A stretch of 64,000 bases of DNA, from the NCBI RefSeq assembly GCF_009724245.1, contig NZ_WNNK01000007.1, positions 1 to 64,000 on the forward strand. Direction: 5' to 3'. Each line of letters begins with the position of its first letter. The stretch's first letter is position 1. Under the pieces are notes generated by a model, which saw only the letters and a list, made by a program, of their open reading frames with translations, made no database searches and was not told the origin of the DNA. The DNA is from Pseudomonas spelaei (GTDB lineage Bacteria; Pseudomonadota; Gammaproteobacteria; Pseudomonadales; Pseudomonadaceae). The position numbers and the translations under genes are program-made. Of this stretch, positions 29,085 to 40,821 are shown piece after piece.

Positions 29085-29561
29085 ATGCAGTTCCCACACA
29101 CACCACAACACACTCAGCTTCCGCTGTTTGAAGCCTTCATGATGGCGCAACCCCTTGCGCCAATCCTCAAGGAGTCGGTCGAGGCGCCCTGGAACGCCGA
29201 AGCCGAGACGTTCAGTGAACTGTCGTTGCGCGGTGCTGCGGGGAACTGCCTGAGCCTGCTGGCCCCCATTCTTCGCGAGCTGAGTGAAGAACAGGATGCA
29301 CGCTGGCTGACACTGATTGCCCCACCTTCCAGCTTGACTCAGGCCTGGTTACGGGACGCGGGCCTGAATCGCGAGCGCATCCTGTTGCTGCAACCCCGTG
29401 GCACACAGAGCGCCCAACAATTGACCTGCGAAGCCTTGCGCCTGGGCCGCAGCCATACAGTGGTCAGTTGGCTGAACCCGCTGAATACAACGGCCAGGCA
29501 GCAGTTGATCAGCGCGGCACGGGACGGCGACGCACAGAGCCTGAATATTCGATTGGGATAA
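29085..29561 (+). CDS. sulA: SOS cell-division inhibitor SulA
   Basis: 158 residues. Landmarks of the SulA family: FSELSLRGAAGNCLSLLAPI, RWLTLIAPPSSLTQAWLRDAG and HTVVSWLNPLNTTARQQL. SulA blocks FtsZ polymerisation during DNA damage. The ATG at 29085 has GGAGG 4 bases upstream. It shares the SOS-controlled lexA transcript, the usual Pseudomonas arrangement. Confidence 0.95.
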   Translation: MQFPHTPQHTQLPLFEAFMMAQPLAPILKESVEAPWNAEAETFSELSLRGAAGNCLSLLAPILRELSEEQDARWLTLIAPPSSLTQAWLRDAGLNRERILLLQPRGTQSAQQLTCEALRLGRSHTVVSWLNPLNTTARQQLISAARDGDAQSLNIRLG

Positions 29562-29584
29562 ATACCGGGCCAACATCAACGCGA

Positions 29585-29607
29585 GGCTTCTCGAGGATTG
29601 AGAAGCC
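29585..29607. other. Hairpin downstream of sulA
   Basis: GGCTTCTC and GAGAAGCC pair around a 7-base loop, 24 bases after sulA. No T-tract follows, so it may be an mRNA 3' end structure or a weak terminator. Confidence 0.4.
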
Positions 29608-29647
29608 GATCGGTAACTTCAAACTCGCAAAAAACCGACAAACGGGC

Positions 29648-29881
29648 TCAGTGAAGAATACGTGGGCCGTCTTCTTTCTCCGGTTCGCCTTCAGCCAGGC
29701 GCCCCGCCATCTGCACACCAACGCTTAACATGGCTTTTGCCACTTCTACATGTTGGCCTTGCAGGAACGCCTTGGCGTCCTCGGAAAAGTCCAGAATCAC
29801 CAGAGAACCCTCGTCCTCGGCCCTGCGCAGCTCAATTCGGCCGTCGGGCAGTTCAACAATTTCCAGAAAGGACGTTGGCAT
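29648..29881 (-). CDS. Small conserved protein of unknown function
   Basis: 77 residues from the ATG at 29881 (MPTSFLEIVELPDGRIELRR). It is acidic and soluble, with a beta-rich start, the VILDFSEDAKAFL segment, then a helix (VEVAKAMLSVGVQMAGRL). It corresponds by position to an uncharacterised Pseudomonas gene beside sulA. No function is suggested. Confidence 0.75.
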   Translation of the reverse strand: MPTSFLEIVELPDGRIELRRAEDEGSLVILDFSEDAKAFLQGQHVEVAKAMLSVGVQMAGRLAEGEPEKEDGPRILH

Positions 29882-29946
29882 AAAAATCTGTTCTCCACGA
29901 AAGGCCGGGATTATATCAGTCTTGTGGCAAGCGGGCTCACCACAAC

Positions 29947-30468
29947 TCAGCACTCGTTAAGACCATCCCGAAAACGAATTGCCAGTTTCTTCAGCTCCTG
30001 TCGCCAACTCTCCAGCTCCTCACGACTTAAAGGTTCCGGCCCCTCTTCTTCCAGGCTCACCGCCACAATCAGTGGCTGGGTCACGTCCCCCTTGGGCTTG
30101 TGCGGAACCCTTGGCGGCTGAAACATCGACGAGTGAGCCACCAGCAGGCGCGCCAGCCAGCTGTCTGGGCTCTGTGCCATTTCCACCAGTTCGGCCAACT
30201 CCGGAATCGCCATCGAGTCCAGCACTTCGCGGGTCAGGATCATTTCGGCCCGTGGTGCACCCGCTTGAGGCAAGCGATAGAACCCGGCGATCTCATGGCA
30301 CAACCCCAACAAAGCCCCGTAGAGGTGGAACAACGCCGACTCACGTCCAGCCTGCACCAACGCGATAGCATTCATCTCCTTTCCCTCTTCGGCACGGCCG
30401 AGGGCTTCCAGGGACAAACCCGCGAAGTAAATTTTCTGATTGGTACGGGTATAGAGTTCGTTGGCCAT
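29947..30468 (-). CDS. Conserved protein of unknown function (DUF6586-like)
   Basis: 173 residues from the ATG at 30468 (MANELYTRTNQKIYFAGLSL). It appears all-helical, with an N-terminal ALVQAGRESALFHLYGALLG segment and a C-terminal LSREELESWRQELKKLAIRF. The DUF6586 name is a recollection for this Pseudomonas family. It lies between the 77-residue gene and topA on the same strand. Confidence 0.75.
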   Translation of the reverse strand: MANELYTRTNQKIYFAGLSLEALGRAEEGKEMNAIALVQAGRESALFHLYGALLGLCHEIAGFYRLPQAGAPRAEMILTREVLDSMAIPELAELVEMAQSPDSWLARLLVAHSSMFQPPRVPHKPKGDVTQPLIVAVSLEEEGPEPLSREELESWRQELKKLAIRFRDGLNEC

Positions 30469-30545
30469 GACGGCAGTCTCCAAAACGACATAAGACGTGA
30501 TGCTGGTTCAGCAGTGTCATGGATCAACCAAGCCCACTGCAAGCG

Positions 30546-30577
30546 CAAAAAAAGGCCGCCTGTAACGGCGGCCTTTG
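30546..30577 (-). terminator. topA terminator
   Basis: On the minus strand, AAAGGCCGCC and GGCGGCCTTT flank a 6-base loop, followed by a T-run (CCTTTTTTTGCG), 20 bases after the topA stop. Confidence 0.85.
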
Positions 30578-30596
30578 TCGCTAAGCGGCTGCGGGA

Positions 30597-33218
30597 TCAA
30601 GCACCTTGGCGCTTGTCCTCGACCTTCCACTTGCCACCATCATAAAACGCCTTCCACCCAGTAGGCTTGCCCTCGACTTCGGTCTGCACATACTGCTCCT
30701 TGGTCTTGCGGCTGTAGCGGATCACAGCCGGGCGACCGTCCGGATCTTTCTTCGGTGCTTCGCAGAGGAAGTGGTACTTCGGATCGATCTCGTCCTTGTG
30801 GGGCACGATCTCGATCACCAGCGGCGCACGGGTCTCACGGTTTTTCGGGAACTGGCTGGCAGCCAGGAACAGGCCCGAAGCGCCGTCACGCAAGATGTAG
30901 GTGTCGTTGACCTTCTCGCATTTGAGTTCAGGCATCTTCACCGGGTCCATCTTCGGCGGCGCGGCATCACCACTTTTCAGCAGTTTTCGGGTGTTCTTGC
31001 AGGTAGGGTTGGTGCACCCGAAGAACTTGCCGAAGCGGCCAGTCTTGAGCTGCATCTCGCTGCCACACTTGTCGCACTCCAGGCTCGGACCTTCGTAGCC
31101 CTTGATGCGGTAAGTGCCTTCCTCGATCTCGTATCCGTTGCAATCCGGGTTGTTACCGCAGATGTGCAGCTTGTGTTTCTCGTCCAGCAGGTAGGCGTCC
31201 ATCGCCGTGCTGCAGATAGGACAACGGTGCTTGCCACGCAGTACCAACGACTCGGACTCACCCTCGTCATCGGCAGCGATTTCATCGCCCGGCACCAGGT
31301 TGACGGTCGCCTTGCAGCGCTCTTTCGGCGGCAGGCTATAGCCCGAGCAACCGAGGAACACGCCAGTGGACGCGGTACGAATCTGCATCGGCCGCCCGCA
31401 AGTGAGGCACGGAATGTCCGTCATCACCGGCTGGTTGGCACGCATGCCGTTCTCGGCGCTTTCGGCTACTTCGAGTTTCTTCTTGAAGTCACCATAAAAC
31501 TCGTCGAGCACATTTTTCCAGTCGCGCTCGCCCTGGGCCACGTCATCGAGGTGCTCTTCCATGCCGGCGGTAAAGCCGTAGTCCATCAGATTGGAGAAGC
31601 TCTCGGACAAACGCTCGGTGACGATATCGCCCATCTTTTCCGAGTAGAAACGACGGTTATGCAGCGCAACGTAACCACGGTCCTGGATGGTGGAAATAAT
31701 CGCCGCGTAGGTCGAGGGACGACCGATGCCGCGCTTTTCCATCTCCTTGACCAGGCTGGCTTCCGAATAACGGGCCGGCGGCTTGGTGAAGTGTTGGCTC
31801 GGATCAAGCTTGATCAGCTTCATCACGTCGCCCTGAGCCATGTCCGGCAGCACATCGTCGTCGCCCGGCTTGGCAATTTGTGGCATGACGCGGGTGTAGC
31901 CGTCGAACTTGAGGATCCGGCCCTTGGCCCGCAACTCGAAGTCCCCGGCACCGACACTGACGGTGGTCGACAGGTATTGCGCCGGCAACATCTGGCAGGC
32001 GAGGAACTGACGCCAGATCAGCTCGTAGAGGCGCTCAGCGTCGCGCTCCATGCCGGTCAGCTTGCTTGGCTCGGTGTTGGCATCAGAAGGACGAATTGCT
32101 TCGTGAGCCTCTTGTGCACCTTCCTTGCTGCTGTAGACGTTAGGCTTTTCCGGCAGGTACTTCTTGCCGAACTCACCTTCAATATAAGTACGCGCCATCG
32201 CGACCGCATCCAACGACAGGTTGGTGGAGTCGGTACGCATATACGTGATGTAGCCCGCTTCATACAGACGCTGGGCCATCATCATGGTCTTCTTCACCCC
32301 AAAGCCCAGACGGTTGCTGGCGGCCTGTTGCAGGGTGGAGGTGATGAACGGTGCCGATGGCTTGCTGCTGGTAGGCTTGTCTTCACGCTTGACGATGCTG
32401 TAGCTGGAGGCCTTGAGCTTCTCCAGCGCGGCCATGGCCTGGGCTTCGTTGAGCGGCTTGAACGCCTCGCCTTTCTCTCGGGCCACTTCAAAGCGCACGT
32501 TCGCACCCTTGGCGGTGCCGAGGTCGGCATGGACTTCCCAGTACTCTTCGGGGTTGAACGCACGAATCTCGCGCTCACGCTCCACCACCAGCTTCACCGC
32601 AACCGATTGCACACGACCGGCAGACAGGCCACGGGCGATCTTCGCCCACAGCAACGGCGAGACCATGTAACCCACGACGCGGTCGAGGAAACGACGGGCC
32701 TGCTGGGCATTGACGCGGTCAATATCCAGTTCACCCGGTTTGGAGAAGGCTTCCTGGATCGCCTTCTTGGTAATTTCGTTGAACACCACGCGCTTGTAGC
32801 GGCTGTCATCACCACCGATGGCTTCCCGCAGGTGCCAGGCAATGGCTTCCCCTTCGCGGTCCAAGTCGGTTGCGAGATAGATGGTGTCAGCATCTTTGGC
32901 GAGCCGGCGCAGCTCTTCGATGACCTTTTCCTTGCCCGGGAGGATCTCGTACTTGGCTTTCCAGCCATGATCGGGATCGACACCCATGCGCGAGACCAGC
33001 TGCTTGCGCGCTTTCTCTTTAGGCGAGAGCACCGGACCTTCGCCCGCAGCCGCCTTGCCGCGCTTGGCGGCAGGCTCCTTGCTGGCGCTAGCCGAACCGC
33101 TGGTGGGCAGGTCTCGGATATGGCCGATACTCGACTTCACCACGTACTCGTTACCCAAGTACTTGTTGATGGTCTTGGCCTTAGCCGGGGATTCCACAAT
33201 GACCAGCGATTTGCCCAT
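30597..33218 (-). CDS. topA: DNA topoisomerase I
   Basis: 873 residues. Type IA enzyme: Toprim domain at the N-terminus ([17 protein letters not shown]... [17 protein letters not shown]), the active-site tyrosine in [10 protein letters not shown], and C-terminal zinc ribbons with paired cysteines (CLTCGRP, CPICSTA, CDKCGSE, GCTNPTC). It relaxes negative supercoils. The ATG at 33218 gives the canonical start; the open frame to 33296 is not coding. A Ser/Ala/Lys-rich linker (~40-70) is typical of Pseudomonas TopA. Confidence 0.97.
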   Translation of the reverse strand: MGKSLVIVESPAKAKTINKYLGNEYVVKSSIGHIRDLPTSGSASASKEPAAKRGKAAAGEGPVLSPKEKARKQLVSRMGVDPDHGWKAKYEILPGKEKVIEELRRLAKDADTIYLATDLDREGEAIAWHLREAIGGDDSRYKRVVFNEITKKAIQEAFSKPGELDIDRVNAQQARRFLDRVVGYMVSPLLWAKIARGLSAGRVQSVAVKLVVEREREIRAFNPEEYWEVHADLGTAKGANVRFEVAREKGEAFKPLNEAQAMAALEKLKASSYSIVKREDKPTSSKPSAPFITSTLQQAASNRLGFGVKKTMMMAQRLYEAGYITYMRTDSTNLSLDAVAMARTYIEGEFGKKYLPEKPNVYSSKEGAQEAHEAIRPSDANTEPSKLTGMERDAERLYELIWRQFLACQMLPAQYLSTTVSVGAGDFELRAKGRILKFDGYTRVMPQIAKPGDDDVLPDMAQGDVMKLIKLDPSQHFTKPPARYSEASLVKEMEKRGIGRPSTYAAIISTIQDRGYVALHNRRFYSEKMGDIVTERLSESFSNLMDYGFTAGMEEHLDDVAQGERDWKNVLDEFYGDFKKKLEVAESAENGMRANQPVMTDIPCLTCGRPMQIRTASTGVFLGCSGYSLPPKERCKATVNLVPGDEIAADDEGESESLVLRGKHRCPICSTAMDAYLLDEKHKLHICGNNPDCNGYEIEEGTYRIKGYEGPSLECDKCGSEMQLKTGRFGKFFGCTNPTCKNTRKLLKSGDAAPPKMDPVKMPELKCEKVNDTYILRDGASGLFLAASQFPKNRETRAPLVIEIVPHKDEIDPKYHFLCEAPKKDPDGRPAVIRYSRKTKEQYVQTEVEGKPTGWKAFYDGGKWKVEDKRQGA

Positions 33219-33332
33219 GGATCGGAAAATTCCTGAATTCGAGAAGTGAAAGGCGGTTGGCGCCTGACGCGGCAACGCTATATATAGTGGCAACAAGGTG
33301 AGGTCAAGCGCAGCATTCTGCGCGGCCTGCCT

Positions 33333-33569
33333 TTATTGCGCTGAAAAAAGGCTGGGTTCGACCTGGATCAAAGCAAAGCGCGGGACCTGTTCGCCGTCAA
33401 CCTCGACGGTCTCCAGGAACATGCTCAGGGGACGCACCCAAAAGCCGTAATCGCCATACAGTGCTTGGTAGAACACCACTTCTTCTTCGGTTTCCGAGTG
33501 CCGTGCCACGTTAAAAACGCGGTACTGCGGACCTTTATAATGTTGGTAGAGCCCTGGTTCGACTTTCAT
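33333..33569 (-). CDS. DUF1653 family protein
   Basis: 78 residues. It has the DUF1653 pattern: PGLYQHYKGPQYRVFNVARH, SETEEEVVFYQALYGDYGFWVRP and LSMFLETVEVDGEQVPRF. The family is a small beta-rich fold of unknown function. It lies between fadA and topA on the same strand. Confidence 0.9.
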   Translation of the reverse strand: MKVEPGLYQHYKGPQYRVFNVARHSETEEEVVFYQALYGDYGFWVRPLSMFLETVEVDGEQVPRFALIQVEPSLFSAQ

Positions 33570-33621
33570 GCTCTGGCCCTCTCACAAAAATTGTTAAAAA
33601 AAAATTACCAAACCTTCCAAA

Positions 33622-33654
33622 AAACAAAAACCGGGGCACTGGGCCCCGGCTTCC
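33622..33654 (-). terminator. fadBA terminator
   Basis: On the minus strand, GCCGGGGCCCAGTGCCCCGG forms the stem-loop, followed by TTTTTGTTTTTT, 14 bases after the fadA stop. Confidence 0.88.
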
Positions 33655-33667
33655 GTCAACCGAACGC

Positions 33668-37020
<3,353 letters not shown>

Positions 37021-37392
37021 CAACTGATCTCCACGATATGGAAGCTGAACAGTACACGTTGGACGCTGGCCGCAGGTTCAGCAGGGACGTTACCGTCGAT
37101 GCTACGCCAATCCGCCAGGCACACCCGTCAACGCGATAGTCGGGATTCTGTAAGAGCGGTCTGAAATACAAACGCTCAATTCATACGCCCGTTTGATTTG
37201 GGTACGCCACCTTCATCCAAATCCGGGCAATTGTCAATCGTCCGAAAGAGCAGGCAAAACGCGACTTTTCAGTCATTTCAGAACCCGCGCTATACATCGG
37301 CGCCTCGCCAATGTTTAAGCATTCACCAAATCAATAGTAGGAAAATTCGCACAGAAACCTGTACAGCCCGGGATATACGACTAGGCTAGGGC

Positions 37393-37515
37393 AACCTTAG
37401 CGGGGGAGTATGAGCGCATGGATGAACATCCAGCGTGATCGAGCGACCTGGCTAGTGACGAATTACCGGCCTGCCTGGCCAACTCCAGCCCGATGTTGAT
37501 GTCGGGCTTTTTATT
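37393..37515 (+). ncRNA. Candidate small RNA, plus strand
   Basis: The ~500 bases between divergent fadB (minus) and the convergent minus-strand gene at 37525 contain no ORF with support. A plus-strand terminator (37487-37515) has no plus-strand CDS to serve, and CTAGGCT at 37381-37387 resembles a -10 of the RpoS type. Between them a short hairpin, TGGATG-AA-CATCCA (about 37418-37431), and further paired segments could form a structured RNA of about 120 nt. The start is estimated from the -10. Not matched to a known family. Confidence 0.45.
37487..37515 (+). terminator. Plus-strand Rho-independent terminator
   Basis: AGCCCGA and TCGGGCT pair around an 8-base loop, followed by TTTTATT. The U-tract is on the plus strand only. 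Confidence 0.8.
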
Positions 37516-37524
37516 GCCTGCCGT

Positions 37525-37962
37525 TCAGGCCAACGCCTTCAGCAAAGACGCGATGTCTTGCAAAACACTCGCCTCGCCCTTCTCGCCCCAATACAGGGCG
37601 ATCATTTGCTTGTCCGCTTCGACCTTGTAGACGTTGGCCGGTAGCGTCGAAAAATGCGGCAACAACTTTTCATCAACACAGATTTCCTGCCACTGATTGA
37701 CCCAGACTCCTGGCTCCAACTGCCAATAACTCCAGCATTGAGGCCGGTTGCCGCGTCGTGGCCGGTGGTACTGCGCACACGGGCTAGGCGGCTCCTGCTT
37801 GAGCCAGTGCGGCCACTCCTGGGGCGACAACTGCATGGCCAGGCCGATGCGGCGCGCCTCCATGCGCAGGGCCATGCGCCCGCTCTGATGCCGCGAGGGA
37901 CGCAGCCATGCCAGAGGGCTCAAGACCACCACAAGGATTGACACCACTATCCAGACCGTCAT
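37525..37962 (-). CDS. Membrane-anchored protein of unknown function
   Basis: 145 residues from the ATG at 37962. One N-terminal membrane segment (TVWIVVSILVVVLSPLAWL) is followed by a basic region and a soluble domain with CWSYWQLEPGVWVNQWQEIC. It corresponds by position to an uncharacterised Pseudomonas gene between fadB and the universal stress protein gene. No function is suggested. Confidence 0.75.
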   Translation of the reverse strand: MTVWIVVSILVVVLSPLAWLRPSRHQSGRMALRMEARRIGLAMQLSPQEWPHWLKQEPPSPCAQYHRPRRGNRPQCWSYWQLEPGVWVNQWQEICVDEKLLPHFSTLPANVYKVEADKQMIALYWGEKGEASVLQDIASLLKALA

Positions 37963-38066
37963 ATGTGTACTCCCGAATTCTTGATGAGCGGATTTGACCT
38001 GACGCAACCCCATCCGCTTGAAACCAGCCATACTGAACTTATTGCAGTCCCCTGGAGGAACGCCCC

Positions 38067-38507
38067 ATGTCATACGAACATATTCTGGTCGCCGTGGACC
38101 TGACCGAAGAGTGCGATCCAGTGATCAAGCGCGCGCGGGCTTTCGCAGTCGCCAGCAACGCAAAACTGTCACTGGTGCATATCGTCGAGCCTATGGCCAT
38201 GGCCTTTGGTGGCGACGTGCCCATGGATCTCTCCCAGTTGCAGCAACAACAGTTTGATCAGGCCAAAGAGCGCCTTGAACGCTTGATCCTTAAATACCCT
38301 GAAGTGACGAAGGAAAACTCTCACCTCACCTACGGTCAGCCGCGCCAGGAAATCCACCACCTGGCCAAGGAACAAAACTGCGACCTGATCGTGGTCGGCA
38401 GCCATGGCCGGCATGGCCTGGCCTTGCTGTTGGGTTCTACTGCCAACGATGTACTGCACGGCGCGCCGTGCGATGTGCTGGCGGTGAAGCTGGTAAAAAG
38501 CTCGTAA
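38067..38507 (+). CDS. Universal stress protein (UspA family)
   Basis: 146 residues. USP fold with N-terminal ILVAVDLTEECDPVIKRA and the ATP-binding-type loop VVGSHGRHGLALLLGSTAN, close to G2xG9xG(S/T). A UspA-like single domain expected to act in stress survival; the specific role is not known. GGAGG precedes the ATG by about 9 bases. Confidence 0.93.
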   Translation: MSYEHILVAVDLTEECDPVIKRARAFAVASNAKLSLVHIVEPMAMAFGGDVPMDLSQLQQQQFDQAKERLERLILKYPEVTKENSHLTYGQPRQEIHHLAKEQNCDLIVVGSHGRHGLALLLGSTANDVLHGAPCDVLAVKLVKSS

Positions 38508-38526
38508 GAATAGCGAAAGTCAAAGC

Positions 38527-38613
38527 GTGGGAGCTGGCTTGCCTGCGATAGCGGCGGATCAGTTGATATATCTGGCGCTGACCCTCCGCTATCGCAGGCA
38601 AGCCAGCTCCCAC
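38527..38613. repeat. Inverted REP pair
   Basis: GTGGGAGCTGGCTTGCCTGC with its GATAGCGG tail, and its exact inverted partner about 31 bases on. Same class as at 8471 and 17504. Confidence 0.9.
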
Positions 38614-38635
38614 TTTTTTGACTGCATTTCATATA

Positions 38636-38675
38636 AAAAACCCGGCGCCCATCTAAATGAGCGCCGGGCTTTTAT
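38636..38675. terminator. Bidirectional terminator between usp gene and uup
   Basis: AAAAAACCCGGCGC and GCGCCGGGCTTTT pair around a loop; it serves both converging genes. Confidence 0.88.
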
Positions 38676-38689
38676 TGCTTTTGAATCAA

Positions 38690-40609
38690 TCAGGCATCCA
38701 GCTCGGCCCAACGGTCAACCAGCACTTCCAACTCCTGGTTCAACGTCTCCAGGGATGCAATGACCTTAGCGGTTTCAGCCGCAGGACGCAGATAGAAACC
38801 TGCGTCAGCCATTTCCGCTTCAACAGTAGCGATCTGCTTTTCCTTGGCGTCGATATCACCCGGCAAGGCTTCCAGCTCACGCTGCAACTTGTAGCTGAGT
38901 TTCTTCTTCGCGGCCGGAGCGGCTTCCTGAGTTGGGGCAGCGGCCGCCACCGGAGTGACTACCGCCGAGTTCAAGTCAGCCTTGCCAGATTTGCTCTCGG
39001 TCACGCCCAGCAGGCGCGGCGAGCCGCCTTGACGTAGCCAGTCCTGATAACCACCGACGTATTCGCGCACCTTGCCTTCACCTTCGAAGACCAGGGTACT
39101 GGTGACCACGTTGTCGAGGAATGCCCGGTCGTGGCTGACCATCAGCACGGTACCGTTGAAGGTCAGCAAGACCTCTTCCAGCAACTCCAGGGTTTCAACG
39201 TCGAGGTCGTTGGTCGGTTCGTCGAGTACCAGCAGGTTGGCCGGCTTGCTGAACAGCTTGGCCAGCAGCAGGCGCGCACGCTCACCACCCGACAATGCCT
39301 TGACCGGCGTGCGCGCACGTTGCGGGCTGAACAGGAAGTCGCCCAGGTAGCTCAGCACGTGGCGGCTCTGGCCGTCGATGTCGATAAAGTCGCGACCCTC
39401 GGCGACGTTGTCGATCACGGTTTTTTCCAGGTCCAACTGGTGGCGCAACTGGTCGAAGTAGGCCACATCGATCTTGGTGCCCTCTTCCACTTTACCGCTG
39501 GTCGGCTGCAGGCCATTGAGCATCAGCTTGAGCAAGGTGGTCTTGCCGGTACCGTTGGCGCCGAGCAGACCGATCCGGTCGCCGCGCTGCAGGACCATGG
39601 AGAAATCCTTGATCAGGAACGGGCCGCCTGGGTGAGCGAAGCTCACGTTTTCCAGGACCATTACCTGCTTGCCCGACTTATCGGCAGTGTCGAGCTGAAT
39701 GTTGGCCTTGCCGGTACGCTCACGGCGCTCGCTACGCTCATTGCGCAGGGCTTTGAGGGCACGCACGCGGCCTTCGTTACGGGTACGACGCGCCTTGATG
39801 CCCTGGCGGATCCAGACTTCTTCCTGGGCCAGCTTCTTGTCGAACAGTGCGTTAGCGGTGTCTTCAGCGGCCAGCGACGCTTCCTTGTGCACCAGGAAGC
39901 TGGCGTAGTCGCCGTTCCAGTCGATCAGGCCGCCGCGATCCAGTTCCAGGATGCGCGTCGCCAGGTTTTGCAGGAAAGAACGGTCGTGCGTGATGAACAG
40001 CACGGCGCCCTGGAAATCTTTCAGGGCTTCTTCAAGCCAGGCAATGGCACCGATATCCAGGTGGTTGGTCGGTTCGTCGAGTAGCAGCAGATCCGGTTCG
40101 GAAACCAGGGCCTGGGCCAGCAGGACGCGACGACGCCAGCCGCCGGACAATTCGGCAAGGGTCTTGTCAGCCGGCAGTTGCAGGCGGCTCAGGGTGCTGT
40201 CGACCAATTGCTGCAGGCGCCAGCCGTCACGGGCTTCCAGGTCGTGCTGGACATGCATCAGCTTGTCCAGGTCTTCCTCGGTGACACAGTTCTGCGCCAG
40301 GTGATGGTATTCGGCGAGCAGTGCGCCCACGCCGTCAAGGCCTTCGGCAACCACGTCGAACACCGTCCGCTCGTCGGCCACCGGCAACTCTTGCGGCAAT
40401 TCGCCGATCTTGAGGCCCGGCGCGCGCCAGACAGAGCCGTCATCGGGCCTCTGATCGCCTTTTACCAGCTTCATCATGCTGGACTTGCCGGTGCCGTTGC
40501 GGCCGATGATGCACACCCGCTCACCACGGGCGATCTGCCAGGACACCTTGTCCAACAACGGCATAGCGCCGAAAGCAAGGGACACATCGCTGAATTTGAG
40601 CAGGGTCAT
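38690..40609 (-). CDS. uup: ABC-F family ATPase Uup
   Basis: 639 residues. Two ABC domains without membrane segments: Walker A GRNGTGKSS and GANGTGKTT, signatures LSGGWRRR and LSGGERARL, Walker B LLLLDEPTNHLD and LLVLDEPTNDLD, joined by a linker rich in Arg. A C-terminal coiled coil (~555-639) distinguishes Uup from other ABC-F proteins and binds DNA. Uup affects ribosome function and transposon excision. The ATG at 40609 gives MTLLKFSDVSLAFG. Confidence 0.93.
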   Translation of the reverse strand: MTLLKFSDVSLAFGAMPLLDKVSWQIARGERVCIIGRNGTGKSSMMKLVKGDQRPDDGSVWRAPGLKIGELPQELPVADERTVFDVVAEGLDGVGALLAEYHHLAQNCVTEEDLDKLMHVQHDLEARDGWRLQQLVDSTLSRLQLPADKTLAELSGGWRRRVLLAQALVSEPDLLLLDEPTNHLDIGAIAWLEEALKDFQGAVLFITHDRSFLQNLATRILELDRGGLIDWNGDYASFLVHKEASLAAEDTANALFDKKLAQEEVWIRQGIKARRTRNEGRVRALKALRNERSERRERTGKANIQLDTADKSGKQVMVLENVSFAHPGGPFLIKDFSMVLQRGDRIGLLGANGTGKTTLLKLMLNGLQPTSGKVEEGTKIDVAYFDQLRHQLDLEKTVIDNVAEGRDFIDIDGQSRHVLSYLGDFLFSPQRARTPVKALSGGERARLLLAKLFSKPANLLVLDEPTNDLDVETLELLEEVLLTFNGTVLMVSHDRAFLDNVVTSTLVFEGEGKVREYVGGYQDWLRQGGSPRLLGVTESKSGKADLNSAVVTPVAAAAPTQEAAPAAKKKLSYKLQRELEALPGDIDAKEKQIATVEAEMADAGFYLRPAAETAKVIASLETLNQELEVLVDRWAELDA

Positions 40610-40821
40610 GAGCTTCTCCAAAAACTGGGCGCGCATTCTACCTGACTTAGGGCCTGAGGCGGCCGGCATTTTCGCGGTCGACACGTTCTGTAGGACATTT
40701 CCAGTGAACTTGAACGAAGCGACCGTCAAAGCTTTCACCGGCTGCGAGCAAAAGGCTAAGCTAGGGGCAATCAGTGTCGGCGATGCCGGCACTAGTCCTG
40801 ATTCCTCTGCACGGACGTCTC

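Noticed and set aside
30606..33236. 876-codon open frame antisense to topA
   Set aside because: It mirrors topA codon bias, lacks recognisable domains and a ribosome site, and topA is unmistakable on the other strand.
37169..37195. CAAAC...GTTTG as a PsrA site upstream of fadB
   Set aside because: The half-sites are 17 bases apart; PsrA sites have 2-4 bases between them.
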